This document shows positions 15,687-23,059 of a DNA stretch of 30,747 bases, in pieces. Source of the stretch: JAWXBT01 sp964523015 (GTDB lineage Bacteria; Bdellovibrionota_C; UBA2361; J135); contig CAZFXN010000036.1 in assembly GCA_964523015.1 (NCBI GenBank), positions 1-30,747 of the forward strand, written 5' to 3'. The position numbers were made by a program, and so were the translations under genes. How positions within the stretch are numbered: the first letter of the stretch is position 1; the number at the start of each line of letters is the position of its first letter. The notes under the pieces were generated by a model. It did not search any database. It had not been told where the DNA came from and was given only the letters and a program-made list of their open reading frames with translations.

Positions 15687-16625
15687 CTAATGCCCACCCT
15701 CAAGCCAGCGCTCAGCTTCAATCGCCGCCATACAACCACTTCCAGCAGCAGTAACAGCTTGGCGAAAGACGTGATCTTGAATATCTCCACAGGCAAAAAC
15801 CCCCTCAACGTTAGTATAGGTTGAGTTGGGCTTTGTTTTTATGTAGCCATTTTGATCCATGTCAATTTGACCTTTAAAGAGGGCACTGTTTGGCGTGTGG
15901 CCAATTCCCAAAAATACGGCATCACACTTAAACTCAGAGGTCTCATCGGTTTTCGTATCTTTAATAGTAACATGACTGACACCATCCTTTTTTGTGCCAT
16001 GTATCTCGGTAGGGATCTTATTAAATACAAATTCAATCTTTGGATTTTTCGTAACCCTGTCTTGCATAATCTTTGAGGCTCGCATCTCATCCCGTCGATG
16101 CATTAAGTATACCTTTTTGGCGAACTTTGTTAAAAAAGTCGCCTCTTCACATGCTGAATCTCCACCACCTACAACGACGATGTTTTTCTCTTTGAAAAAT
16201 GCCCCATCACAGGTTGCGCAAGTTGACACCCCGTATCCCATCAATTCTTTTTCGCCAGGGATATTTAGATATTTTGCCGAGGCCCCAGTAGCGATAATAA
16301 GAACATCACAGGAGTAAGTTTCTGATTGACCGGTTAAGATAAAAGGCCTTTTAGATATGTCAGCTTTTGTTATTGTGTCAGCTTTTACCTGTGTGCCGAA
16401 TCGGACCGCTTGTTTTTCCATCACCTGCATTAAATCAGGTCCCATAATACCATGCTCAAATCCAGGAAAGTTCTCTACATCAGTCGTCGTTGTCAATTGA
16501 CCGCCAGGCTGAGGGCCGTGTATTAATAGCGGCGTTAAGTTCGCCCTGGCTGCATATATAGCAGCAGTGAGTCCAGCCGGCCCAGAACCTAATATAACTA
16601 CATGCTGGTGATTTTTATCATTCAT
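15687..16625 (-). CDS. trxB: Thioredoxin reductase (NADPH)
   Basis: FAD enzyme that passes electrons from NADPH to thioredoxin. The FAD-binding GSGPAGLTAAIYAARA lies at residues 13-28. The redox-active CATC is Cys136-Ala-Thr-Cys139. The NADPH-binding GGGDSACEEA follows at about 153-162, and the second FAD motif GVFACGDIQD is near the C-terminus with the RQAVTAAGSGCMAA segment. Length is 312 aa, typical of low-Mr bacterial TrxB. The start ATG is preceded by GGAAA about ten bases away. It diverges from the biotin carboxylase gene, and the promoters of both lie within the 108-base gap. Confidence 0.97.
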   Translation of the reverse strand: MNDKNHQHVVILGSGPAGLTAAIYAARANLTPLLIHGPQPGGQLTTTTDVENFPGFEHGIMGPDLMQVMEKQAVRFGTQVKADTITKADISKRPFILTGQSETYSCDVLIIATGASAKYLNIPGEKELMGYGVSTCATCDGAFFKEKNIVVVGGGDSACEEATFLTKFAKKVYLMHRRDEMRASKIMQDRVTKNPKIEFVFNKIPTEIHGTKKDGVSHVTIKDTKTDETSEFKCDAVFLGIGHTPNSALFKGQIDMDQNGYIKTKPNSTYTNVEGVFACGDIQDHVFRQAVTAAGSGCMAAIEAERWLEGGH

Positions 16626-16651
16626 TTTGATTTTCCAACGACTTTCGCATT

Positions 16652-16680
16652 ATTGTATCCCCTGCAGTAAAGTCCGTAAA
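16652..16680 (-). promoter_or_regulatory. Candidate sigma-70 promoter of trxB
   Basis: On the minus strand, TTTACG (16675-16680) and TACAAT (16652-16657) are separated by 17 bases. Transcription would start about 20 bases before the trxB ATG, leaving a normal short leader, in contrast to the divergent accC promoter. Confidence 0.5.
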
Positions 16681-16720
16681 TTGGGACACGCAGAGGGATC
16701 TATTTAAAGGATATTAACTC

Positions 16721-16726
16721 TATAAT
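16721..16726 (+). promoter_or_regulatory. -10 box of the biotin carboxylase gene, leaderless arrangement
   Basis: A perfect TATAAT ends seven bases before the ATG at 16734, the same spacing as at the AAA ATPase gene. There is no Shine-Dalgarno site within 20 bases of the ATG and no convincing -35 box at 16-18 bases, so this is weaker than the other two cases. Confidence 0.4.
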
Positions 16727-16733
16727 TACAATT

Positions 16734-18395
16734 ATGAAAAGAAGAGAGATAAAGAAAGTTTTAATAGCAAATAGGGGTGAGATTGCTTTACGAATACAGC
16801 GAGCTGCCCAAAAGTTAGGAATTAAAAGTGTCTGCATTGCTTCGGATGCTGACAAGACATCTATGTTTGCCCGGAACGCTACAGAGCTAGTCCTAATTGG
16901 GGGCTCTGCGCCACAGGATTCTTATTTGAATATAGAGAAAATAATAAAGGCTGCTAAAGATTCTGGATGTGATGCTGTACATCCTGGTTACGGATTTTTA
17001 TCTGAGAATGCTGATTTTGCCGCACGGGTTATTAAAGAAGGGATGATCTTTATTGGGCCAACTCCTGAAGCGATTAAAGTTTTAGGAAGCAAAACCTTGG
17101 CTCGAAAAGCCGTAACTGAGAATGGAGTGCCGACAACCCCAGGTTGCGTTGGTGGACTTTCTGATGAGGAGATAATCAAAGAAGCAAAGCAGATCGGCTT
17201 TCCTGTGATCGTTAAAGCTGTTGCCGGAGGCGGTGGTCGGGGTATGAGGGTTGTGAACTCTGCCAAAGAGATGGAGGATACTTTACCGAGAGCACGAGCC
17301 GAGGCCAAAAAAAACTTCGCAAGTGAAGATGTCTATATTGAAAAATACATACTAATGCCGCGCCACGTCGAAGTTCAAATTTTTGGCGATGCACATGGGG
17401 ACGTTGTTCATTTTGGGACACGCGATTGCTCTACTCAAAGGCGACATCAAAAACTAATAGAGGAAGCCCCTGCCCCGTTTATGTCAGACAAGCTCCGGGA
17501 GTCCATTCATGATGCCGCAGTAAAAGCTGCTAAAAGTGTAGGGTATGTTAATGCGGGCACTGCGGAATTTTTAGTATCTGGCGAGAGCTATTATTTCCTA
17601 GAGATGAACACCAGAATTCAAGTCGAGCACCCAATTACTGAAGAGGTTACAGGTACAGATCTTGTGGCGCTGCAATTTGAGGTTGCAATGGGTGGAAAGG
17701 TTCCTAAGCAGAAAGATATTAAATTTACTGGTCACGCAATTGAATTTCGCATCTATGCTGAAGATCCTGAGAGAAATTTTTCTCCGGTCATTGGAAAAGT
17801 TACTGAGATACGACGCTTTCAGGAATCCTTTGTGCGTGAGGACTACGGATTTGAATCAGGGGATGAGGTGACGCCTTATTATGATGCAATGCTAAGTAAG
17901 CTTATTATTAAAGGGGCAACTAGGGATGAGGCGATCGATCGATCGATAAGAGCGCTTAAGATCTATAAAGTAGAGGGTCTTAAATCTACTGTGCCATTTC
18001 ATAAGTGGATCCTTCAAAACAAAACATTTAGAGAGACCGGTATAGATATTGGTTTTCTTGAAAGGGAATTTAAGGATGCTCCAAAGCTTTTGGCCGAGAT
18101 GGTGGCATCTGAAGTCGTCGATCCGTTATTTAAGCCCGGCCCATGGGGGATAGAGGGGGCAAGGGTGGGAGTAGAAACAGTTGAATTTTTTCGCTACAGA
18201 TCTCAGAAATTTACCTTCGATTATACTATTGAGGTACTTCATCGTGTTGATGGGGTTTTTGTTGTTACCCCCACTGATGGCGCATCAAGGCGGGCTAAAA
18301 ACAAAAGTTGTCGTGCCTCAAATGGGCTTAGGACCGCATTAAGATCGGTTATTCATGATGTCCTTGAAGGGGTTCCACCAACCCAAGTGTTTTAA
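16734..18395 (+). CDS. accC: Biotin carboxylase subunit of an acyl-CoA carboxylase
   Basis: ATP-grasp enzyme that carboxylates protein-bound biotin, feeding fatty-acid or acyl-CoA metabolism. The N-terminal domain begins KKVLIANRGEIALRI. The ATP-grasp glycine loop is GGGGRGMR (about residues 165-172). EMNTRIQVEHPITEEVTG (about 289-306) is the biotin-carboxylase signature with the catalytic Arg, and HFGTRDCSTQRRHQK is also present. The core ends near residue 450. A further 100 residues do not resemble a biotinyl domain (no AMKM) and may be a partial BT-like coupling region, so a separate carrier protein is needed. Length is 553 aa against about 450 for AccC. The genome may also hold the standard accBC, in which case this is a propionyl- or methylcrotonyl-type subunit. 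The next gene starts three bases after its stop. Confidence 0.9.
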   Translation: MKRREIKKVLIANRGEIALRIQRAAQKLGIKSVCIASDADKTSMFARNATELVLIGGSAPQDSYLNIEKIIKAAKDSGCDAVHPGYGFLSENADFAARVIKEGMIFIGPTPEAIKVLGSKTLARKAVTENGVPTTPGCVGGLSDEEIIKEAKQIGFPVIVKAVAGGGGRGMRVVNSAKEMEDTLPRARAEAKKNFASEDVYIEKYILMPRHVEVQIFGDAHGDVVHFGTRDCSTQRRHQKLIEEAPAPFMSDKLRESIHDAAVKAAKSVGYVNAGTAEFLVSGESYYFLEMNTRIQVEHPITEEVTGTDLVALQFEVAMGGKVPKQKDIKFTGHAIEFRIYAEDPERNFSPVIGKVTEIRRFQESFVREDYGFESGDEVTPYYDAMLSKLIIKGATRDEAIDRSIRALKIYKVEGLKSTVPFHKWILQNKTFRETGIDIGFLEREFKDAPKLLAEMVASEVVDPLFKPGPWGIEGARVGVETVEFFRYRSQKFTFDYTIEVLHRVDGVFVVTPTDGASRRAKNKSCRASNGLRTALRSVIHDVLEGVPPTQVF

Positions 18396-18398
18396 AAT

Positions 18399-19682
18399 AT
18401 GAATGATACAGACGCAGATCTAGTTAGGTATAAGAGAAAGCTTATACTAATAGCTACGGTTGGGTTTCTTTTTCGCCTGATTGTTGGACTTGATCTTTAT
18501 CTACACGATCCTGCAGTAACCAATCCTGAAAGTTACACAGACATGGCCCAGTATATGATCTTTTCTGATCAGTTTATTAATGGTCAGTTTATTGAGCCTA
18601 TTTATCACCAGCCATTTCTATATCTTGTCATTTTGCCTGTAATAAAAATCTTATTTGGATCATATCCAATACCTACTATTTTTATCCAGAGCTCAGTCGG
18701 AGCACTTTCTATCTTTCTAGTTGGGCTTATTGCAAGGAGGACATTTAACGCGCGCGTTGGAATTTTAAGCGCCCTTTTTTTGTGCCTCTCACAAGATCTT
18801 GTCTTTTATGGGGCATATCCCCTCCCCGATCCGTGGTTATCATTTCTATTTTTACTTTTATTGGATCAGATAACTGAGAAAGCACCAATCGCAAAAACGC
18901 TCTCATTTAGAATGGGATTAGTTATTGGTTTAATGACGCTTTGTCGTGGAAACTGTTTGCTGCTTGTAGCACCGGTTGCTTTTGTTTTATTTAAAAAGGG
19001 CTCACGTAGATTTTTGGAACTGACCTTTCTTGTCCTAGGTACTTTTCTAATTCAGTTACCCTTTATGGCCTGGAATTACTCTCTTGCCGGACAGTTTGTA
19101 AGCTCAGTTGCTGGATCTAATGCTTTTATTTATGCCAATCTCCCTTCAACTACGATTTTTGATTATGTAGAGAGGCTAAATATGGGCTCTAGTGCCAATA
19201 GTGGGTACTCCCCTAGTCAGCTATTTGATCTTATCTGCGCCCAGCCATTAAGTTGGATCAATTTAAAACTAGGAGTGCTACTCTCGTTTTTTACAACATA
19301 TCTGCCGATCTCTACGAACGTATCTATTAAGATAAATGGCCTGAATAGTAATATTCTTTCCTGGCCAATCTTTATTCCGATACCCATCCTTTCAGTGCTT
19401 GCCCTTAGTGGAATGTTGAATGGTGAAAACTTAAAAAACTCAAAAGAGATATTTTTCTTGTTTGCCAGCTTTGTTCTTTTTCTCGCGCTCTTTATTGTTC
19501 TTGAAAGATATCGAATCCCTGTTATTCCGGTATATGCTATCTATTCATCTCTCTTTTGCATAGAAATTTGGGATTCTGTCTTTAACAAAACTAAAAATGT
19601 AAACAAGCTCTCCTCTTTAGCCGTACGTTTTGGTGTGGCATATCTTTTTGTTTTTTTGGTGGCGGCATATGGAGCAACGTAA
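18399..19682 (+). CDS. Membrane glycosyltransferase, GT-C / PMT-like (GT39 superfamily)
   Basis: A 427-aa polytopic inner-membrane protein with about ten hydrophobic segments. Members use polyprenyl-phosphate sugars to modify proteins or lipids on the periplasmic side. After the first helix, the external loop NPESYTDMAQYMIFSDQF contains the acidic residues typical of GT-C catalytic loops. RRTFNARVGILSALFLCLS matches the second conserved region of PMT/ArnT-type enzymes. The final loop carries LERYRIPVIPVYAI, common in this superfamily. It starts three bases after accC with no Shine-Dalgarno site, so it is probably coupled to it, although the functions are unrelated. It converges with the HAD gene. 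The donor and acceptor cannot be read from the sequence. Confidence 0.75.
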   Translation: MNDTDADLVRYKRKLILIATVGFLFRLIVGLDLYLHDPAVTNPESYTDMAQYMIFSDQFINGQFIEPIYHQPFLYLVILPVIKILFGSYPIPTIFIQSSVGALSIFLVGLIARRTFNARVGILSALFLCLSQDLVFYGAYPLPDPWLSFLFLLLLDQITEKAPIAKTLSFRMGLVIGLMTLCRGNCLLLVAPVAFVLFKKGSRRFLELTFLVLGTFLIQLPFMAWNYSLAGQFVSSVAGSNAFIYANLPSTTIFDYVERLNMGSSANSGYSPSQLFDLICAQPLSWINLKLGVLLSFFTTYLPISTNVSIKINGLNSNILSWPIFIPIPILSVLALSGMLNGENLKNSKEIFFLFASFVLFLALFIVLERYRIPVIPVYAIYSSLFCIEIWDSVFNKTKNVNKLSSLAVRFGVAYLFVFLVAAYGAT

Positions 19683-19735
19683 CGGAAATGCAATGGGACA
19701 AAGCAAGTGGAGAACGCTAGGGGGAGCGACGATCT

Positions 19736-20416
19736 CTATCTAAGCAGTGCGATCACCTCGTTAAGAGAGTCAATCATAAGATCTGCTTTAGAGTAAGGTA
19801 TCTCCTCTTTTGTTATCCCATCAGGAATTCTAATTGCACGCATTCCAGCAGTTTTGGCTCCTTCAATGCCGTGTTCAGAGTCTTCAAGTACTAAGCAGAA
19901 CTCAGGCTCTATGCCAAGGCGCAATCCTGCCTCAAGAAAAATATCTGGTGCTGGCTTTCCTCTTTGCACCTCATCGCCACCAACGATCGCCTGAAACCGC
20001 TCAACAATATTAAGACTGGTTAAATGATGAAGGGCTGTCTTTTTACTAGCAGAGGTGGCAACAGCACAAGGAATTTTTCGCTGATCTAGAAAATCAAGAA
20101 GCTCAAGCAATCCTATTTTTGACTGAACCGGCTCGCTTCCAAAATAGAGAGCCTCGTATTTGTTAAGAGTAGGCACGAAAACACCTAAATCAAGAGGTAC
20201 GCTAAGGCGAGCGGCATGCTTTTGAACTTCAATTAGTGCTGATTTTCTGCCACGACCTTTTAGGTTTGTATGGTCCTCGTCACTAAGCTCAAACCCATGT
20301 TCATTACACGCGCGTCGCCAAGCCATCTTATATATTGGTTCGCTATCAATAATCAGTCCATCCATGTCAAAGATTACTGCTTTAATATTTGAGAATTTAT
20401 TTTGGGATTGAGTCAT
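19736..20416 (-). CDS. HAD-superfamily phosphatase/phosphomutase (beta-phosphoglucomutase-like)
   Basis: Hydrolase of the HAD-IA group. Motif I is FDMDGLIIDSEP with nucleophile Asp17 and acid/base Asp19. Motif II is VATSAS, motif III lies in GKPAPDIFLEA, and motif IV is LVLEDSEHGIEGAKTAGM. A helical cap domain occupies about residues 30-95, placing it with beta-phosphoglucomutase and small-sugar phosphatases such as YniC or YcjU. The substrate cannot be told. Length is 226 aa, usual for the family. GGAAAG lies seven bases before the ATG. It lies 60 bases downstream of tRNA-Ser on the same strand and may be read through from it. Confidence 0.92.
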   Translation of the reverse strand: MTQSQNKFSNIKAVIFDMDGLIIDSEPIYKMAWRRACNEHGFELSDEDHTNLKGRGRKSALIEVQKHAARLSVPLDLGVFVPTLNKYEALYFGSEPVQSKIGLLELLDFLDQRKIPCAVATSASKKTALHHLTSLNIVERFQAIVGGDEVQRGKPAPDIFLEAGLRLGIEPEFCLVLEDSEHGIEGAKTAGMRAIRIPDGITKEEIPYSKADLMIDSLNEVIALLR

Positions 20417-20458
20417 TAGGGTCTTTCCATTTCGTGAGATGTCGGTCTTACTAAAATC

Positions 20459-20490
20459 TTGGCGGAGAGAGAGGTTGGCGGAGAGAGAGG
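20459..20490 (-). repeat. Tandem 16-bp duplication of the tRNA-Ser 3' end
   Basis: TTGGCGGAGAGAGAGG occurs twice back to back (20459-20474 and 20475-20490). The second copy is the 3' end of tRNA-Ser including its encoded CCA and discriminator base. Duplication of a tRNA 3' end is the usual trace of integrase-mediated insertion. Here nothing lies between the copies, so it is either a scar after excision or a slippage duplication. Confidence 0.85.
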
Positions 20491-20566
20491 GATTCGAACC
20501 CCCGGTAGGCTATTAACCTACACACGCTTTCCAAGCGTGCGCCTTAAACCACTCGGCCATCTCTCC
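20476..20566 (-). tRNA. tRNA-Ser (anticodon GGA)
   Basis: On the minus strand the acceptor GGAGAGA pairs with TCTCTCC, followed by discriminator G and an encoded CCA. The D-arm region reads TGGCCGAGTGG. The anticodon stem CACGC/GCGTG encloses TTGGAAA, giving anticodon GGA. A long variable arm (GTAGG...CCTAC), characteristic of class II tRNA-Ser, comes next. The T-arm contains GGTTCGAATCC. The whole is 91 bases with CCA. Confidence 0.97.
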
Positions 20567-20752
20567 GTTGTTTTTTGTCGGGTGTTTATAGCAGATGCCC
20601 TGCATAATGAAAACCACTACAATTATAATGGCTCGCTGTGCATATTTTACATAAATTAATCACGGACAATAAAAATTTAATACTATTGATAGTTTAGAGG
20701 ATCAAACGTTGTGATTTTAGTTTTGGCTCCTATATTCCGATCCTATACATCT

Positions 20753-20866
20753 AAACAGTTGTCATAAAGATCGACACAGAAATATGCGGGTTCAGTAAAT
20801 ATAGTTTGTTGTAAAACTTTCTTGAAAAGCCTACCGCCTTTACATTTTTGTTTATGACAACTGTTT
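20753..20866. repeat. 16-bp perfect inverted repeat enclosing 82 bases
   Basis: AAACAGTTGTCATAAA (20753-20768) is exactly inverted at 20851-20866. The enclosed 82 bases contain no open reading frame. The arms could be the ends of a small non-autonomous element or the closing stem of a structured RNA. The gap between tRNA-Ser and the microprotein (20567-20961) otherwise holds only the double hairpin at 20881-20913. Confidence 0.75.
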
Positions 20867-20880
20867 TTATCGCCATCCCA

Positions 20881-20913
20881 CCCAAGCTTTGCTTGGGAGC
20901 CCCTTAAAGGGGC
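20881..20913. repeat. Two adjacent GC-rich hairpins, REP-like
   Basis: CCCAAGC / GCTTGGG with a TTT loop (20881-20897) is followed after one base by GCCCC / GGGGC around TTAAA (20899-20913). These are the most GC-rich stems in an otherwise AT-rich spacer. Paired hairpins of this kind resemble REP or other small dispersed palindromic repeats. No T-tract follows, so a simple terminator role is less likely. Confidence 0.7.
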
Positions 20914-20961
20914 AATTACTGTAAGTCAGATCAGTAGTAAGATCGATATTAGGAGGTGGTT

Positions 20962-21036
20962 ATGATAAAGATTGTTTTTGCGCTAATGGGTACGGTTTTA
21001 GCTATTATAGAAATAACAGCTGGAATTCCTTTCTAA
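20962..21036 (+). CDS. Putative 24-aa single-helix membrane microprotein
   Basis: An ATG preceded by AGGAGGTGG (20951-20959), the closest match to an ideal Shine-Dalgarno sequence in the window, opens a 24-codon frame ending in TAA. The product starts MIKIVFALMG, continues with a hydrophobic VLAIIEI core containing one Glu, and ends TAGIPF. It is long enough for one membrane helix with a basic residue at the N-terminal side. It is too short for routine gene callers. I cannot assign it to a known small subunit; size and topology recall KdpF or CydX, but no partner genes are near. It ends 12 bases before the convergent glycosyltransferase gene. Confidence 0.55.
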   Translation: MIKIVFALMGTVLAIIEITAGIPF

Positions 21037-21048
21037 TAAAATTTTTCT

Positions 21049-22078
21049 CTAATGAGTAATCGCCCAGTCCCGAGCTCTAAACGCAATCGTAGTGCGAGCA
21101 AACTGAATAAAAGAAAGTTCTCTTACAAGTTGCAAGATTGATTCTAAAGCATAATTGCTGGACACAGTTTTCTCATGAAGTTCTGAAGATGCAATTTCTG
21201 ACAACAATAGCTTTGAAGCACCATATATTCCCTGCATTAACAACTCTCTTTTCTCAATTATTGGCTTTAGGTTTTTCGCCCAGGTCAATAATGTTTTTTC
21301 ATCTAGAACTAGTCTTTCTGTTAGGTGAAGTGTTGCATCTGGATAAATAAGAAGGAACCTGGCAAGGTCTCTTCCTTTTTTCTCTTCATGCTCTAAGAGA
21401 TCGTCAATTAATGGAACATTGATAAAGTTCGTAGTTGCTTCGTGAGTATAAGAAAATCTTGCCCCAGTGAGCCAAAGCACATAAGAGAATTCTAGATTTT
21501 CTCCCCAACTAGTTTCATAATTTCCCTGAGGTCTAGTTGCATGAGCTAGCATTTTTCTTTTTATACTAGTATTTGACCTTCCTATTACCTCAAAAGGAAG
21601 AATTGTGCCCTCTTCAAATATTGAAAATTCTGATTTGTGGTGGGAGTATTGTAGCGAGTCTTGAAAGATGGTTAGAGGCATTTCATTTTTCCAGGTTTTT
21701 TTGCCTTTTAGACAAAGAAGAGATCGGTGATTGCGAAGATGATAGTTTGAATGAGCCTCGACCAATGTTGGTGATGGAATAGATCTTGTGTCAACGAAGA
21801 TAAGAATTTCTCCTTGGGCCAGGTTAAGAATGGAGGTGATCACAGAGCTTAAATTCCCTGCCTTAAGTGAAACTGACTTAATTGNNNNNNNNNNGATTCG
21901 AAGCTTGATCAATTAAGGCCCTATCATTTTCAGAGAATTTTCCAAGGAGCACAATTTCAAATCGCTCGCGTGGAATGCTCTGTTTATTTAACGAGCGCAG
22001 CACTTCACTTAAGAGCTCTCCCGAATGCTCAATGACAACAGTTGCAAATGGCTTTAAGGTAGTTTTTTGTATGATCAT
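21049..22078 (-). CDS. Family 2-like glycosyltransferase, interrupted by an assembly gap
   Basis: The N-terminal part (from 22078) begins MIIQKTTLKPFATVVIEHSG and continues LSEVLRSLNKQSIPRERFEI, the usual opening of GT2 enzymes. After the ten Ns, a second frame continues with LKAGNLSSVITSILNLAQGE and ILIFVDTRS, the acidic metal/nucleotide-binding strand expected next in GT2. The two parts are in different frames only if the gap is really ten bases; an N-run of ten is normally arbitrary, so I treat them as one gene of about 340 aa. The C-terminal 200 residues are helical and of unknown role. Its ATG directly follows the TAA of the preceding glycosyltransferase, so the two are translationally coupled. 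The acceptor is unknown; the nearby collagen-like protein is one candidate. Confidence 0.65.
21885..21894. other. Run of ten Ns (scaffold gap)
   Basis: Ten undetermined bases lie inside the glycosyltransferase gene. The true length is unknown, so the apparent frame change across it should not be read as a mutation. Confidence 0.98.
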
Positions 22079-22879
22079 TTACCCTCTTGTTTGGTGATAA
22101 TAGTCTGCCATGACTGATTTGCTTCCACCTTGAAAATGAAGACAGTGAAGTCTAATAAAGTTGCCCTCTTTTTGTGTTTGGCCGTATGGCTTCCCCTTTT
22201 TCCATGTAATTTTTTTCCTTTCTCCTCTCATGACAAAGCCATCATCACATTGGATGTTGTGGTCAAAGACAATATCAAGGTTAAGCGCGCTAGCAATTGC
22301 AAAGCGGTCTCTCCTCGTTTGACATAGCTCATTAATTACAACCATGTCGCAGAGATTCATTAGCCCCTTTTGGTTATACTTTTCTACCAATCGAAAAGTT
22401 TCGTTCTGTTCCTGTTCTGTAAATATGGAAGTTGTTTGATCGCAAATTGTTTTAACTGCCTCAATGGAGTTGATTACGGCACAGTGTGGACTTCCGTTAT
22501 CAGAAACTACCATTTCAAAGCTTTGCATCTCTGCACTGATTGCCTCAGCTTCTGAGTAAAGAAGAACATCCGAGTCTAAGTGAAGGCATGAGGGGATGTC
22601 GTTTTTTGTCATGAATTCGGCAAGGATAAACCAACGTTGAAAGCAGAAAAGCTCGAACTCAGGTGGCTTGCTGCTGCAGTGCTTATAGATTTTAGCAAAC
22701 CGATCAGCGGAGGCCATATAATCTTTTAGTGGAATTTTTGTAGCGCCTGGGGCAAGTGTTCTTTCATCATCTGTAATCCAATAAATCTCTGACCAGGAGT
22801 TTGAGTGAAAGGCCTGCATTAGGGAGTAAAGTACCGCTTCGTTTACACCTTTATGTATAATTATAATTGGCCGCGCCAT
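22079..22879 (-). CDS. Putative glycosyltransferase, GT-A type
   Basis: A 266-aa soluble protein. It opens with a beta-strand (PIIIIHKG), has a second at EIYWITDDE, and carries the DxD motif in CLHLDSDVLLYS (Asp102 and Asp104), which binds the metal-nucleotide sugar in GT-A enzymes. The C-terminal HCLHFQGGSKSVMADYY provides a late His often used as a metal ligand in GT8-like enzymes. Exact family is uncertain. AGG lies four bases before the ATG. The GT2-like gene follows with no space. Upstream on the same strand, 180 bases away, is the secreted collagen-like protein. That spacer holds the small palindrome CACTAATTAGTG (23031-23042). Confidence 0.65.
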   Translation of the reverse strand: MARPIIIIHKGVNEAVLYSLMQAFHSNSWSEIYWITDDERTLAPGATKIPLKDYMASADRFAKIYKHCSSKPPEFELFCFQRWFILAEFMTKNDIPSCLHLDSDVLLYSEAEAISAEMQSFEMVVSDNGSPHCAVINSIEAVKTICDQTTSIFTEQEQNETFRLVEKYNQKGLMNLCDMVVINELCQTRRDRFAIASALNLDIVFDHNIQCDDGFVMRGERKKITWKKGKPYGQTQKEGNFIRLHCLHFQGGSKSVMADYYHQTRG

Positions 22880-23059
22880 TTGCCTGTAGCTCTCTCTAAG
22901 TAGTTACGACTGCAACGTGTGTCGTAAATAAAATACTCTAAGAAAGTTAGATGAAGGTATGGAGAGATAAGCCTCTATTATATTAGGGGCGAGATATTTT
23001 TATAGATTCTTAACTAACTAGCTAGATATACACTAATTAGTGACTTAATTAGCGACTTT

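Noticed and set aside
20459..20659. Open reading frame reading ERGIRTPGRLLTYTRF
   Set aside because: It is the complement of tRNA-Ser read as protein, a well-known false annotation.
21878..22078. Truncated glycosyltransferase pseudogene
   Set aside because: The break coincides with the ten-N gap, so the frame cannot be judged.
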